DNA of 64,000 bases from Tuctoria greenei (lineage: Eukaryota; Streptophyta; Magnoliopsida; Poales; Poaceae). The notes under the pieces were generated by a model that saw only the letters and a list, made by a program, of their open reading frames with translations, was not told the origin of the DNA and did not search any database. Location of the stretch: contig JAYESD010000009.1 in the NCBI GenBank assembly GCA_036927565.1, positions 165,562,929 through 165,626,928 on the forward strand. The letters are read 5' to 3'. This document shows, in pieces, positions 32,784 to 45,263 of this stretch. A program made the translations under genes and the position numbers. Position 1 is the first letter of the stretch; each line of letters begins with the position of its first letter.

Positions 32784-33630
32784 TGTCGGTACCCTAGAAA
32801 CCGTACACCTCTTGAGGTTACAAAGATATCAAAGGAAAGTCATCTATTTGGTTTGAAGACCCTCGGAGGTCCACATGTCAGACATAACCGGACCCGCTTC
32901 TTCAACATGGTTAATCCCTGGGTCGCCACGTGTACAACTAAACCGGAGCTACCGCCCACAAGGGGGAAGCTCCAGGCCACGTACCGAGCCGTCACCTCCG
33001 GACTTAGCCCCAGACCGAGAGAAGCTCCGGACCTGACACGTGTCTGGTAGCCCCGGAGCTACCTGTTTCCCACAGCAAGCTCCGGAGCTATGACGTGTCC
33101 AATCGTCGGATCTTCAGCTTCTAACCTCCGGAAGACCTTGTAACGGCTCCAGATCTTCAAAGGAGAGCCAAGGACTTCAAGACCCGATTAAGTGTCATTA
33201 ATGCCATATTAATGACACTTAAACGGACGATCTTAACACTAGTAACGGTGCTGCCAAAGCCCGTTACAGGGTCATTAAGAGCAATTAAGCGTGTATCAAT
33301 ATTAGTAACCGCCGGGGCCACATGTCGGGCCAGGCTAACTTGTAACGGCCTGCCCTTGTACTATAAAAGGACAGGCCGACGATACACGCGGAGGTTCACG
33401 AACGAACTCATGCACCCCATACACTCGTGGTAAGCTCATACTGCTAATACAACACCAACACACCCGTGGAGTAGGGTATTACGCTCAGGCGGCCCGAACC
33501 ACGTAAATTCTTGTGTCTCCTGTGTCAAACTCCTACTCACCTTCTTGAATCTCCGCACGCCCACACCGAACATCAAACTCCCCTATCACTTTAGTAGTGT
33601 AGGGAGATCTGCCGGCTCCAACCGCCGACA
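32784..33630 (+). repeat. 5' LTR of element C
   Basis: 847 bp, TGTCGGTACCC...ACCGCCGACA. TATA box CTATAAAAGG at 33361-33370 in the loop of a hairpin (33346-33378). U3 carries repeated CTCCGGAGC-type palindromes and ACACGTGTC / CCACGTGT motifs (32930-33110). Confidence 0.93.
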
Positions 33631-33632
33631 GT

Positions 33633-33650
33633 TGGCGCGCCAGGTAGGGG
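33633..33650 (+). other. Primer-binding site of element C
   Basis: TGGCGCGCCAGGTAGGGG, two bases after the 5' LTR. It is identical to A's site and complementary to a tRNA-Arg 3' end. Confidence 0.75.
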
Positions 33651-33668
33651 GCGCCTGAGATTTCGAGA

Positions 33669-36083
33669 ATGATGAACTCAGCTGCTGGATCATCCAACGG
33701 TCAACTTGCTGCTCAGGCTGTTGGGGGCAATCCCTCCAACAGGCAGCCACCAGCAGGAGCTTCAGCACCAGCAGGAGTCACACTCCCACCACCACCGTCT
33801 TCTCCAGCAAATCGTGCTGGGCAACGTGATGGTGCGCCAGCGTTGCTTACTGCGTCGGCAAATCATGACAACCCGGAACACGCGCTTCATGCAGCGCGTG
33901 CTCTTCTCCAACGTCCACCACCTCCGGATGCATCTCGAGATGCACTGGAGCAGTGGAGGGACGATGTGGAGAATTTGGTCGCAACAGCGGCCGAACGCCT
34001 CAACAACCAGGGTCCTCCTCCTTCGGGACGAGTCTCGTCGCAGCGGTGGACTTTGTCCGGAAGACTTGGTCCACACACCTCCAATAGCAGGAGACGTGCT
34101 GCATCCCAACAAGTGACGTCACTGCCCTCCGGGGTTCGACGCACTCACACGATATCTAGGCTTTCGACTCATGACCTCCGGGCGGAGCTTGATCGCCGAT
34201 ACCGCCAGCAAGATGGCCGTGTCCATATTGAGCGTGCCCGTGAAAGACGGGAAGCTCAGAACCTTTCTACTCTGGAAGGAGTAGGAGGAGGCTGTTCAGC
34301 CCTAGCCATGCACCTGCGCATGGTTAGATGGCCACAGAAGTTCTGGCCTCACCTGCCGGAAAAATTCGACGGGACTGTCAACCCCGCCGAATTTCTTCAG
34401 ATATACTCCACTGCAATCTTGGCAGCTGGAGGAAACGAGGCCGTGATGGCCAATTATTTTCCAGTGGCCTTAACTGGGACCGCCAGGTCCTGGTTTATGA
34501 GCCTTCCACCCAACTCTATTAACAGTTGGGAGGAGCTGTGCCGTCAGTTCACTGCCAACTTCGGGAGTTCATACACCCGACCAGGCACTGAACTAGACCT
34601 TTTTGCGGTCGTGCGAAAAGGGGGAGAATCCTTGCGGTCATTCATACAAAAGTTCTCTCAGGTACGGAGCACTATCCCTTCTATCTCTAGCGCCTCTGTC
34701 ATTGTGGCCTTCAGACAGGGCGTGCAGGACAAGAAGATGTTGGAGAAGCTGGCGATCAAGGAGATCACCAGCGTCACGGAACTCTTCAGCCTGGCAGACA
34801 AATGTGCCAGAGCTGCGGAGGGCCGTGAGATGCACTCCAAACCAGCCTCGGAGGATCACAAGAAATCCTCCAAAGAAGAAGTCGCTACCTCCGGGGGTGG
34901 CAAGAAGAAAAAGAAGACCAACGGCAAGAAAAAGCCGTCGGCCAGCACATCCAACGTTGCAGCTGCTGCAACTCCGGGTGGCCGGGGGCCACGCCCCGAG
35001 AAGCGACCTCGACCGTCTTCTGAAGACGGTGGCAAACCCAAAGTGTGGTGTCCCATTCACAAAACGGGCAGCCACAGTTTGGAAGACTGCCGGGAGGTCC
35101 AAAACCTTGCCGAGCGCTACAACAAGCGCCGGGAAGGATCTCCTTTCCGACAGAGGGAAGGAAAGCAAAAGGTCGACGAAGCTCCGGCTGAAGAGGAGTT
35201 AGGGTTTCAGGATCCCAAAAAGGTCCTGAAGGCCGTTTACACCTCCGTCGATGATGATTCTGACGTCTCTGACAACGAGCGTTGGAAGACCATGAACACC
35301 ATTTTCGGTGGGTCATGGGATATCACCTCTCGTCGCGTCATCAAGACTATGCGGTGGGATATGGCCGCTGTAGCCCCTACAGTCAGGCCAGAACCTCATC
35401 GAAAGTGGATGGACACCTCCATCACTTTTGATGCTTCAGATTGCCCGCGGAGCATGGTTGGAGCAGGTCAGCTACCTTTGATGGTATCTCCTACCATCAA
35501 TAACATCCAGCTCTACCATGTCATGGTAGACGGAGGTTCGGGGCTTAACCTCATCATCTTCGAAGCTTTCACTAAGCTTCAGCTCTGACCTTCGGATCTC
35601 CAGCCCTCTCGACCTTTCTCCGGAGTAGGTCCGGGGGCCATTACCCCACTCGGAGCTATTACTCTCCCCGTTACCTTCGGGACCCGGGAGAAATATCGCA
35701 CCGAGAAGTTGGTCTTCGACGTCGCTCAGATCAACTTACCATTCAATGCCATCTTGGGTAGACCTGCCCTGTACAAATTCATGGCAGCTGCTCATTATGG
35801 ATACCTGGTGTTGAAGATGCCAACACCAGTAGGCGTTCTCCGGATCCGCGGTGATCGCACCGCCGGAGTAACTGCTCTGGAAGAACTCCATGCACTCACC
35901 ACGGCGCAAGAGGAGGACTCCACGAAGGAGCAAGCTCCAAAACCCCCGAGCATTCATCAACGAGGCTAGACCTCGGCACCCCGTGTGCATCCAAGCGGCG
36001 ACACCGACATTCCTGTCAAAGTCGTCCAAATTGGTTCCGATGCCGCTCAGACCACCCGTATATCGGGAGGATTGAACGACAAA
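33669..36083 (+). pseudogene. Element C gag-protease
   Basis: ATG at 33669, with a second ATG at 33672. The Pro/Ala-rich leader, gag domain (FWPHLPEKFDGTVNPAEFLQ), lysine-rich patch, CPIHKTGSHSLEDC knuckle and retropepsin (MVDGGSGLNL, ILGRPALYKF) are all present. Two private nonsense codons, a TGA at 35586-35588 inside the protease and a TAG at 35967-35969, interrupt it. The frame is otherwise continuous to the conserved UAG at 36084. Confidence 0.9.
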
Positions 36084-36086
36084 TAG
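36084..36086 (+). promoter_or_regulatory. Conserved in-frame UAG between protease and RT (C)
   Basis: GAC AAA TAG GAA CTC GTG, in frame with gag upstream and RT downstream. Shared with A and B. Confidence 0.6.
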
Positions 36087-39000
36087 GAACTCGTGCTCAT
36101 CACTTTCCTCCGGGCTAACGTTGACGTGTTTGCTTGGCAACCGTCAAAAATGTCTGGGATCCCCAGGGAAGTGATTGAGCACAATCTGAAGATCTACCCC
36201 GATGCTCGGCCTGTGCATCAGAAGCCTCGGAAGCAATCCGTAGAGCGGCAGAACTTCATCCGACAAGAAGTGAAGAAGCTACTCGAAGCTGGATTCATCC
36301 GAGAAGTCTTCCATCCAAAATGGCTGGCAAACCCAGTCGTTGTGCCCAAGGCCGGCGGGAAGCTTTGGATGTGCATCGACTACACCACATTAAATAAGGC
36401 ATGTCCAAAAGATCCATTCCCACTACCTAGAATAGATCAGATAGTGGATTCCACCTCCGGGTGTGAATTACTGTGTTTCCTAGACGCATATTCCGGATAT
36501 CACCAAATTAGGATGTCTAGGGAGGATGAAGAGCATACTTCCTTCATCACAGTAGATGGATTGTACTGTTACACAGCCATGCCCTTTGGTCTCAAGAATG
36601 CAACTTCAACTTTTGTACGAGCAATGTACAAAACTTTTGAAGAACTCATCAGAGACATAGTGGAAGTGTACGTCGACGACATCGTGGTCAAGGTCAGGAA
36701 CAAGGAGTCACTCCTAGACACCTTGCAGGCTGTCTTCGACAAGCTGCGGGCCACCCGCACAAAGCTAAACCCGGACAAGTGCTTGTTCGGGATTAGCTCC
36801 AGAAAACTTCTTGGTTTCCGGGTGAGTCACCGGGGCATAGAAGCTAATCCGGCGAAGATAAAATCCATTGAAGACATGCGGCCACCAACCCGCATCAAAG
36901 ATGTCCAAAAGTTAGCTGGATGTCTAGCAGCCCTCAGCCGGTTCATATCAAGACTGGCGGAGCGCGCACTCCCCTTCTTCAAGTTATTGAGGAAGTCCGG
37001 ACCATTCCAATGGTCCGAAGAAGCAGAGAAGGCATTCCAGGAGCTGAAACAGTTCCTCACCACCCTACCAATTCTGGTAGCTCCGAACCCTGGTGAGCCT
37101 TTGTTGCTTTATATTTCAGCTACTGATGAAGTCGTCATTATGGTTCTGGTTGCGGAGAGACCGGAACTACCCCACACTCAGGAATCCAGACCCCTTCGGG
37201 AAGGTCCGGAAGTTCCTGAAAGCGAGTTTGGGTCCCAGCTCCCGGATTCGAACCTACAAGAAGTTGCTTCAGGAGACCTAGACCCCTCCGGGAGGATCCA
37301 GGACATTTCTGAAGAAGCTCCGGGTTCCTCCAGCCAGAACCCGGAGGTCCCCGAAGAGAATCTGGACCCCTCCGAGAGGGTCCGGATCAATGAAGAGGAA
37401 GCTTCGGACCCCTCTGGGAGGGTTCGGACCATTCAACGCCCGGTATACTTCATCAGTGAAGTATTACATGATGCCAAGACTCGATACCTAGAGGTGCATA
37501 AGATTCTCTATGCAGTTCTTATTGCCTCTAGGAAGCTTCGACATTACTTCCAAGCTCACAAAGTCTCGGTGGTGACCTCCTATCCACTTCGAGCAATCCT
37601 GCATAATCCCAATTCAACTGGGAATATTGCAAAGTGGGCAGCGGAATTGGCTGAATTTGATCTTGAATTTATTTCAAGACAAGCAGTCAAGAGTCAAGCG
37701 TTGGCAGATTTTGTGGCAGAATGGACTCCTCTCCATCAAACCCTGGGGGCCCCAGTGAGCAGAAGACGGAGTATCAAGCTCCAACCTTCATCGAGCCTCA
37801 CTGGACCCTCTACTTCGATGGCTCCATGCAGAAGCAGAGGGCCGAAGCTGGAATCCTTCTCCTTGCACCGATTGGGGAGAAGGTAAAATACATGGTACAT
37901 CTTGACTTCAAGGCAACCAACAACATGGCAGAGTATGAAGCACTCATCTACAGACTAAAGGTGGCACTGTCATATGGTGTCAAGCAACTGCTGGTCATAG
38001 GAGATTCACAGCTCATCATCAAGCAGGTGAAGGGTCAATGCTCCTGCAATAATCTCCAGCTAGCTGCTTACCTCCTTGAAGTCCAGAGGCTTCAGAAGGA
38101 CTTTGAAGTCCTAGATCTCCACCATGTTCAGCGTGCCCATAACGCTGAAGCTGACGAACTCTCGACCGAAGCGTCAACCGGAGCTCCGGCTCCTGACGGA
38201 ATCTTTGTCCGAAGGTTGTCAAAACCAACAGCTCAGCCTGTCGAATTGAGCGAAGGGGGCGAGATCAGCATCCCGAAGCTGACGGTCCCGATGGCCCTGT
38301 TACCATGGCAGCCATCAAGGGTCGTAGGTGCTGCCGGAAGCTCCGAGCAACCCAGCACGCAAGACTCAAAAGCTCAAGCTAGCTCCGATGCATGGATCTC
38401 GGAGATCCGGAGCTACTTGAAAGACAACATCCTTCCTGACGATGATGTATCCGCTGACCGGGTAGTCAGATTGGCTAAAAGATACACGCTGGTAGAAGGG
38501 GATCTCTACCGGCGCGGTGCCAATGACATCCTAATGCGGTGCATCACAAGGAAAGAAGGTTGCGAACTTCTCGCAGAAATCCATGGAGGCGAGTGTGGGA
38601 ACCACGCATCTTCCTGCACGCTGGTCGGTAAAGCCTTTCGGCATGGCTTCTACTGGCCTACAGCGCTCCAGGATGCCACTGAGCTGGTGAAGAAATGTGA
38701 AGCATGCCAATTTCATGCAAAGCAAATTCATACACCATCTCAGCCCTTACAAATGATACCTCCTACATGGCCCTTCGCCGTGTGGGGGATGGACATCTTG
38801 GGACCTTTACCAAGAGCCGTCGGAGGTTACAAGTTCCTGTACGTCGCCATCGACAAGTTCACCAAGTGGCCGGAAGCAACTCCAGTTGTGACAATCAACA
38901 AGCAATCTGCTATCAACTTTCTGCAATCCATTGTAAGTAGATTTGGAGTCCCAAACAAAATCATCACTGGTAATGGGACTCAATTCACAAGCTCAGCATT

Positions 39001-39628
39001 CCAAGGATATTGCGAAGACCTCGGCATACAAGTTTGCTACGCCTCCGTAGCTCACCCAACCAGCAATGGCCAAGCTGAGAGAGCAAATGCAGAAATCCTT
39101 AAGGGACTCAAAACGCGCACCTATGAGCGCTTGAAAAAACATGGAGCCAACTGGATCGAAGAGCTTCCGCCCACTTTATGGGCCAACAGGACATCTCAAA
39201 ACTGGTCAACTGGAGAGACACCCTTCTTCCTGGTGTACGGAGCTGAAGCAATCCTTCCTCCAGAAATCACCTTGGGTTCACTCCGGGTCCGGACCTTCGA
39301 CGAAGCCGCGCAGGACCAGCTCCGGCGTGAAGACCTAGACCTCCTTGAGGAGGGAAGGTGCCAAGCAGCTGTTCGGAATGGCCTATATCGTCAAGCTCTA
39401 CGTCGTTATCACCAGCGGCATGTACACAACCGACAGCTCGAGGAAGGTGATCTGGTGCTACGGAGAATACTATCCAGAGAAGGGTTAAACAAACTCTCCC
39501 CCGACTGGGAGGGGCCCTTCCGAGTGATTAAAGTATCCCGTCCCGGAAGCATTCGCTTGGCTACCGAGGATGGGACACCTCTCCCAAATCCTTGGAACAT
39601 CGAGCACCTCCGTAAGTTCTACACTTAA
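36087..39628 (+). pseudogene. Element C pol: RT, dual RNase H, integrase
   Basis: RT (LDAYSGYHQIRMSREDEEHT, YVDDIVVK), then the acidic palindromic-repeat insert (37185-37435), RNase H, and second RNase H (WTLYFDGSM, GDSQLIIKQVKG). The integrase has an HHCC finger (GECGNHASSCTLVGKAFRHG...CEACQ), YVAIDKFTKWPEATP, a core Asp motif reading ITGNGTQF where A has ITDNGTQF, and SNGQAERANAEILKGLK. A one-base deletion near 37730 splits the frame between the two RNase H domains. The Asp-to-Gly change in the integrase core would abolish catalysis even without the frameshift. Confidence 0.92.
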
Positions 39629-40891
39629 TACCACGGAGGTGAGTCTTGAGTAACTTGAGGTGTATGTTATAGAGTCATTGTACAGAGTCGGGTAGTTCCT
39701 CCGGGAGAGCAGCCGGACCTTTCCCAAAAGGTCCGCAAAGCTCATGCAACACTTGTCACAGTCTCAGGACTAAAAGTGCGGCTAACTACCTTGGGTCAAA
39801 CGAGAAATGAAACACACTTAGCCTGGTTCCGTACCCTAAGAGTGTACTTGTTTCCCTGTACCCCGAACCTATAATGAAAGACATCTTCATGTGAAATAGA
39901 CTCCACGTGCATTTATTTTGTACAGACTCAACATTTTTATTTTTTCTCTTTCTTGTCTATAACAAAGACGTGCAATTCTTAAGAAATTTTAGTTCGACCG
40001 GTTTATATACGATTCGAGTTGTATTGTCAGTTCTTTTGGATTCAAATATCGTTCATGGCCAACTCGCCTGAAAGCTGCCAAGCCAATCTAGGGCTGGAGT
40101 GTGCTATCGACTTAGCCTGGTCAAGCACCCTAAGTACGCCACTCTACCTACACCCCGGCAGGCCGAAGTAAGGCGGGTCCATGGACAGTTGAACTTAGAA
40201 TAAAAGACAACGCATCCAGTTGTATTTAAAATCGCGTTCAACTTAAAGTCTTCTTGAGAATCGTAAGCCGCGACGAAATTATAGACAAGGAACGAATTTT
40301 ACTATTTTTCTTGGCTTAAGTGTGCAGGAAAAATAAAGTCTACGTTGATGGAGAAAAGCCGGAGCTAACTAAGCTCTGACTCCCCTAAGGGGGCCAGCCG
40401 TCGACGTTGAATATAAGATGGTGAGAAGACCCCATAAATGGAGTCTGCTGCCAACAAGCCAAGTGTTGGCAAAGGTCACTGCCGGAGCTACTCAGCTCCG
40501 ACACCCCGGAGGACTAACTATCGATGCTCTATGTGTTGATAGAGACTATTGCCGGAGCTATCAAGTTCCAACGATGGACAATGCTGGAGCTTCTAAGCTC
40601 CGTCAACCTCAGGGGACCTTCACTATCGAAGACTTAGGACCTAAATCCTACAAGTTCGGAGCAAATGAGTCTTCAACAAAACACAATATCCTTTTGGTAC
40701 ATGTTCACAATCAAATTGTGTACATCTACCAGGGGGCCAAGTGAAGATAAAAGTGTTGAAGACAAAAAGTGAAATTCGCAAAAATTTGGGGATTTCATTT
40801 ATCTGGAGACAAGAGATTACATCTGGAGACAAGGGATTACAAAATTGAGGAAGAAGAAGAGAAAATACAAGTGAGAACTACTGAGAAGGTC
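39629..40891. other. Convergent spacer of element C
   Basis: Noncoding DNA between pol and the reverse-strand gene. Dyads built on ACACTTAGCCTGGTTCCGTA and CCCTAAGAGTGT occur at 39812-39850, with a related one at 40105-40145. Diverged GCCGGAGCTA...AGCTCCGAC units lie at 40355-40620. Confidence 0.65.
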
Positions 40892-42857
40892 CTAGACCCT
40901 ATGGAAGAATTCGGCGATCTTCTGGGCGACCTCCGATACGCTGGCTCGGGTAGCTTCGCCTTCTCCTTCGACGAGGCCTTCAAGCACCGGGTCCAGAGGA
41001 AATTGGGAGTTCCGGCTGGTGTAGCACGTCAGCACATACTCTGCGACGTTCTTTGCCAGGGATTGCCCCTCAACCTCCAGTTGGTCCGCGATGGCATCGC
41101 CCACCATGGAGAGCTTGCTACCTACTGCGCTCAACGCCTGCAGCGCAAGGTCTGTCTCCGGCTCCGGATCATCCGGGCGCACGGGGCTGAAACCCATCGG
41201 CGTCAGTGCGTCGTTGGCCTTGCCCAGGAACTCCCAAATCTGTAGGGAGTCCGCAGTCCTTAAGCTCTTCATCTCTTCCAGGGATCTCCTAGCTGCCGCC
41301 AGTTCAGAATTCTCACGGGCGAGGCGCTCAACTTATTTGGCGTTTTGCTAAATCTTTTCAGCAACCCGCCTCTCGAGTCTTCCGAGCTCCTCCTCTCGGA
41401 GGTGGATCTTGTTCCGGCGATCGACCAGGTCCTTCTCCCTAGCCTGCACGTTTTTCTCCCAGGCAACAAGGGCACACTCGTATTCGTAGAGTTCCTGCCC
41501 TCGTACCCAGGTCTTCTCCTCTTCCTCTTGGCAGCGCTCTTCCAATTTCTTGGTGCGCTCCTCGAGGCCCTTGTCAGCCAGAGCTACTTTCTCGGCGAGC
41601 TCCTCTTCCCTCCTCAGGACATCATCCCGCAGCTCAAGGAGTTTTTGCTCTTCATTCTCGAGCCGTTTCTCCCTCTCTTCAAGTGCCTCTCGGCGCTTGA
41701 TGAGTGCAGTGTTAATGACGTCCAGCCTTTCATGGCGTTCCTCGGCCGCACTGTTGGCTGCTTTGGCCTGATTGTAAATCTCCTGAGATTGAGCGTCGAG
41801 GGCCCGAGTCATGCTCTCCCTATCATCCAGCAACTTGCCCCAGTACTCCAGGCGGATCTTCTCCCGCTTGATCCACTCCTTGTCATTCGCTAGCCTCGAA
41901 TGCGCCAGCTTGGTCTCGAAGTAGAGCCGATTATGCCACCGCCTAAGGGTTTGGCACTCCTCTTCAAGAGCCTTGCTATTGTGGAAGAAGGCCAGTTGGA
42001 CTTGACGCAGACTGGAACAGGCGTTGTCGATAGACATCGACAGTGGGATGGGCTCCGGACCTGCTGGGGTCTCCTCCGCTGGTTCCAGCGGGTTTTCAGT
42101 TACAAAAATGGGGTCCCACTCCACGAGAGTGGACCCCTGAGCTTCCAAGGCACTAGGGCCGTCCTCCGGGATGGCCTCAGTCGCCATCGAAGAAGGCCCC
42201 GCCGCCAAGTCTTCATTCACCCCCTCGGGCAGGGGGCCAGCGACTTCGTTTGGGCACTCCGGCTCGGCCGCAGGTACCTCCGACATCGTCGCTTCCGGAG
42301 CAAGAGCTGCTACTGGCTCCGGCCGGGACACCTCTTCCGAGGGAGGCTCGAGCTCCATCGCCTCTTCAACCACCGGCTCAAGAGCCGGAGGATCTTCAAC
42401 TTCGACTGGCCTAGAGACCGGAGCTCCAGCAATAACCGGCTCAGCGGCCGGTGCTTCGGAGGCAACCGACTCAACTGCCGGAACTACCTCGACCTCCGGC
42501 TCGCATGCCGGGGCTTCAGTCATCTCTGGCTCAACCGCCGAGGCTTCGACAATTTCCGGCTTCGAGGCCGGGACTACTACTTCCTCCGGCTCAACAGCCG
42601 GAGCTTCCATCACTGCAGCACCAGGACCCGGAGCTTCAACCTCCGGGACGGGTGCCGCTGGCACATCTTCACTCCCGTGGTCCGGCGCTACCACGGGAAC
42701 TTCAGGGGATGAGTCGAGGTCCATGACCATGACAGTCGGCGCCGGAGCTATCGCAGCCTCAGCCACCACTGGGGGCGGCACCGGGACAGGAGCAGAAGCT
42801 CCCACGACCTCAGACACTGTGGCTGAGGGTGGAGCCTCACTCCCCTTCTTGGGGACA
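40892..42857 (-). pseudogene. Reverse-strand gene of element C, exon 2
   Basis: Begins at 42857 after the intron. It has the Glu/Pro/Ala/Val repeats (for example EAPAVEPEEVVVPAS), the coiled coil, and the conserved C-terminal block (GFSPVRPDDPEPE, GQSLAKNVAEYVLTCY) ending at 40892. Two nonsense codons (a TAG at 41348-41350 and a TAA shortly after) interrupt it; A is open at both sites. The frame joins exon 1 in phase once the intron is removed. Confidence 0.82.
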
Positions 42858-42935
42858 CTGCAGATGATGAACGAAGAAAATTAACAAACAGTTGCTACAA
42901 TTAAATAGTTAACCAAGGTAAAGATTAAAAATTAC
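42858..42935 (-). other. Conserved intron of the reverse-strand gene (C)
   Basis: 78 bp, GTAATTTTTAATC...CATCTGCAG on the minus strand. It is homologous to A's intron and in the same phase. Confidence 0.85.
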
Positions 42936-44385
42936 CTTGGAAGGCTTCCGCACCAGCTTGCGCGGAACCTTTTTCCTGGACGTTCCAGGCTGGCCACGGT
43001 CGGCGTAGAAGCTCCAGAAGGCCCCCCGGAACTCGTTGCAGCCACGGGCGTTTCCCGGGTCGAGGCTCTCCTCGATCGGGAAGAACCCCTGGACCTGGAG
43101 GCTTCCACCGTCCCAGGTGCCGGAGTCGTGCGCCCGGAGCTAGCACCCCAGGAGGATCCCACCACAGGAACAGACGCGCTCCGGGAGGATCCCACTGCAG
43201 GAACGGTATCGTTCCGGAAGGACCCCACTACGGGAAGAGTCGCCACGGTGGTAGAAGATCTTCCCCTCCGGGGAGAAGGAACCGAGGCAGAAGTAGCGGG
43301 CCTGACAGACCTTCCATCGGCATGTCGCAGCTTCCTCTTCCGGCTCTCCGGCTCATCCGCCAGCTCCTTGCCCTTGCCGACGACCTCGACCCTCGGCTGT
43401 GGGGCAGGGACGGAGCCATCTTCGGGCATTTCGGGGATCGCCACCCGGGTGGTTGATCTTCTCTCGATGACACCAAGGTCGTCAAGTGCAGGCATCTTCC
43501 GCCGGAGCTCCTTGCTGAACTCCACTTCCACGTTCAGAGGGAGAAAGGTCGACGGTGGAGTCAAGTCATCACCGTCGACGTCGATGCCGTGCTGGAATTT
43601 CTTGAGGTGGAACTCCAAGGTTTTCCCCACCATGTTGGACTTCAACCCGGTCTCAACCCTGTCCTCGTCCATCACGCTGTTGAGGGCCCAAGCGAGCTTC
43701 TCCCTCCTCTTCGGCGGTGCCCACCTGTTGGCCAGGAAATTGCAAAATACCGCCTGAGGAGTCAATCCTCCCTCCACGCATTGGCGGATCCTGGTCAAGG
43801 CGGGGTTGAAAGCTTTCGCCAGCACCGGAGCTTCACTCCAGATCGTCGTGTCGATGCCGGGCAGACCGTCGGGAAGCTCCAACCTCTCGTGCTCCTCCAC
43901 CCTGACGACTATCCAATCTTTCTTCCAGTCATCCCACTTCTCGGAAGGGAACGACCGGAGTACTTGAATGGGCACTTCTTGCGCTTCACGAAGTAGTAGA
44001 AGACAATGTACTCATTGCTCCGGCCGGTGGTGTGGACGGTGAAGAAGGTCCGGAAGAGCTCGATGCAGGGGGGAATGCCCACCCACATCTCACAGAAGTG
44101 GACGAAGATAGACACGAGGAGAATGGAGTGAGGACCAAAGTGGTATAGATGTAGACCATAGAAGTCTAGCAGCATCAAGAAGAAGGAAGAAAAAGGTGGG
44201 ATCAACCCCACCATGGCGTACGAAGAAAAGTACACCATTTCGCCAGCGCGCTCCTTCTCGAAGGGGAGCTCTCCGCCGGCACGTACCAAGCGGTTGAAGA
44301 AGTCCAAGGACCACCCCATGAGGGCCTGGACCTTCTTCAAATCGCCGTCGGTCTTCAAGCGACTCTCGCGCAGACCCAACTCCAT
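42936..44385 (-). pseudogene. Reverse-strand gene of element C, exon 1
   Basis: ATG at 44383-44385 (MELGLRESRLKTDGDLKKVQ). Same gypsy-type 'putative transposon' domain as A. A one-base loss near 43955 (after KCPFKY) shifts the frame. A is intact at this site and broken elsewhere, so neither copy encodes the full protein. The Ser/Arg-rich tail includes the 33-bp repeat array (about 43130-43235). Confidence 0.82.
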
Positions 44386-44902
44386 CGCGGCACAGCTAGG
44401 CAAGAGAAGAGGAGCGAAGCACGAGTTGGGAGTTTGAGCGCAAGATCAGATGAGAGGCGTAAAGAACTCCCGACGGTGCGCGCTTTCCTTCTTAAGTAAG
44501 CCCTCGCAACGCTTGGATGGAAACCGCAGGGAAGTCGAAGATACCACTCAAGAATTCAACCCAGCCGATGACAAGAGGGCCCGGGACCACCCCGACGATC
44601 AAGTCGAGGCTATTACCTAGACGAACGGTTGTCATCATGAGGTGGGAAACCCAAAGGCGGCGGCCTGACAAGGCGCGCAGAACCGATACGGTTTTCGTAT
44701 CAAGAACCGGCGACCTTCAATTGCGTGAGATCCGCACGTCAAAGATCTCATCTGCTGCATGAGGTGCGCCACGCGGCGGGATCTAACTGTAAATCCCTGC
44801 CAACGGCACCTTCGAAGACCCTTGAAGACTCAGTTCAAGAGTCGCGAGGATGGACCCACCTCCGACGAAATGACTTCACCCCAGTGATCTTCCTCGGAGG
44901 TA
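44386..44902. promoter_or_regulatory. Leader/promoter region of the reverse-strand gene in C
   Basis: Noncoding. It is the complement of A's 9031-9550 and is well conserved between the two copies. Confidence 0.4.
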
Positions 44903-44917
44903 GGTCCAGGGGGCCAC
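44903..44917 (+). other. Polypurine tract of element C
   Basis: GGTCCAGGGGGCCAC, directly before the 3' LTR start at 44918. Identical to A's tract. Confidence 0.75.
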
Positions 44918-44955
44918 TGTCGGTACCCTAGAAATCATACACCCCTTGAGGTTAC
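44918..44955 (+). repeat. 3' LTR of element C, left part
   Basis: First 38 bp of C's 3' LTR (TGTCGGTACCCTAG...GAGGTTAC), ending in the GTTAC target site of element D. The rest resumes at 57202. Confidence 0.92.
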
Positions 44956-45263
44956 TGAAAGTGCATCTAGGTTCCCCGTGGGTTTTGGATGATTGATGAC
45001 GACAAATTAAGTCGCTAATGAGCTCAAGTGATCTTAGCACAGGTGTGGACTCGATCGGAGATGCAAACCCTCAAAAAGGAAAAGGAAGGAAACGGAGTCA
45101 ACTCGAAGCGTGGAAACTAGGGTTTCTAGCGTGTTGAGTTAGACTAGCCGTAGAAATAGGAGGGTGCGTGTGTAAAGTGCATTGAGATCAAGTTTGGGAG
45201 CTCAAAGTGGTTTAGAGGTCAAACCTATGAAAGAAATGAGTGAATGAGTGGTCTGGCCGTAGG

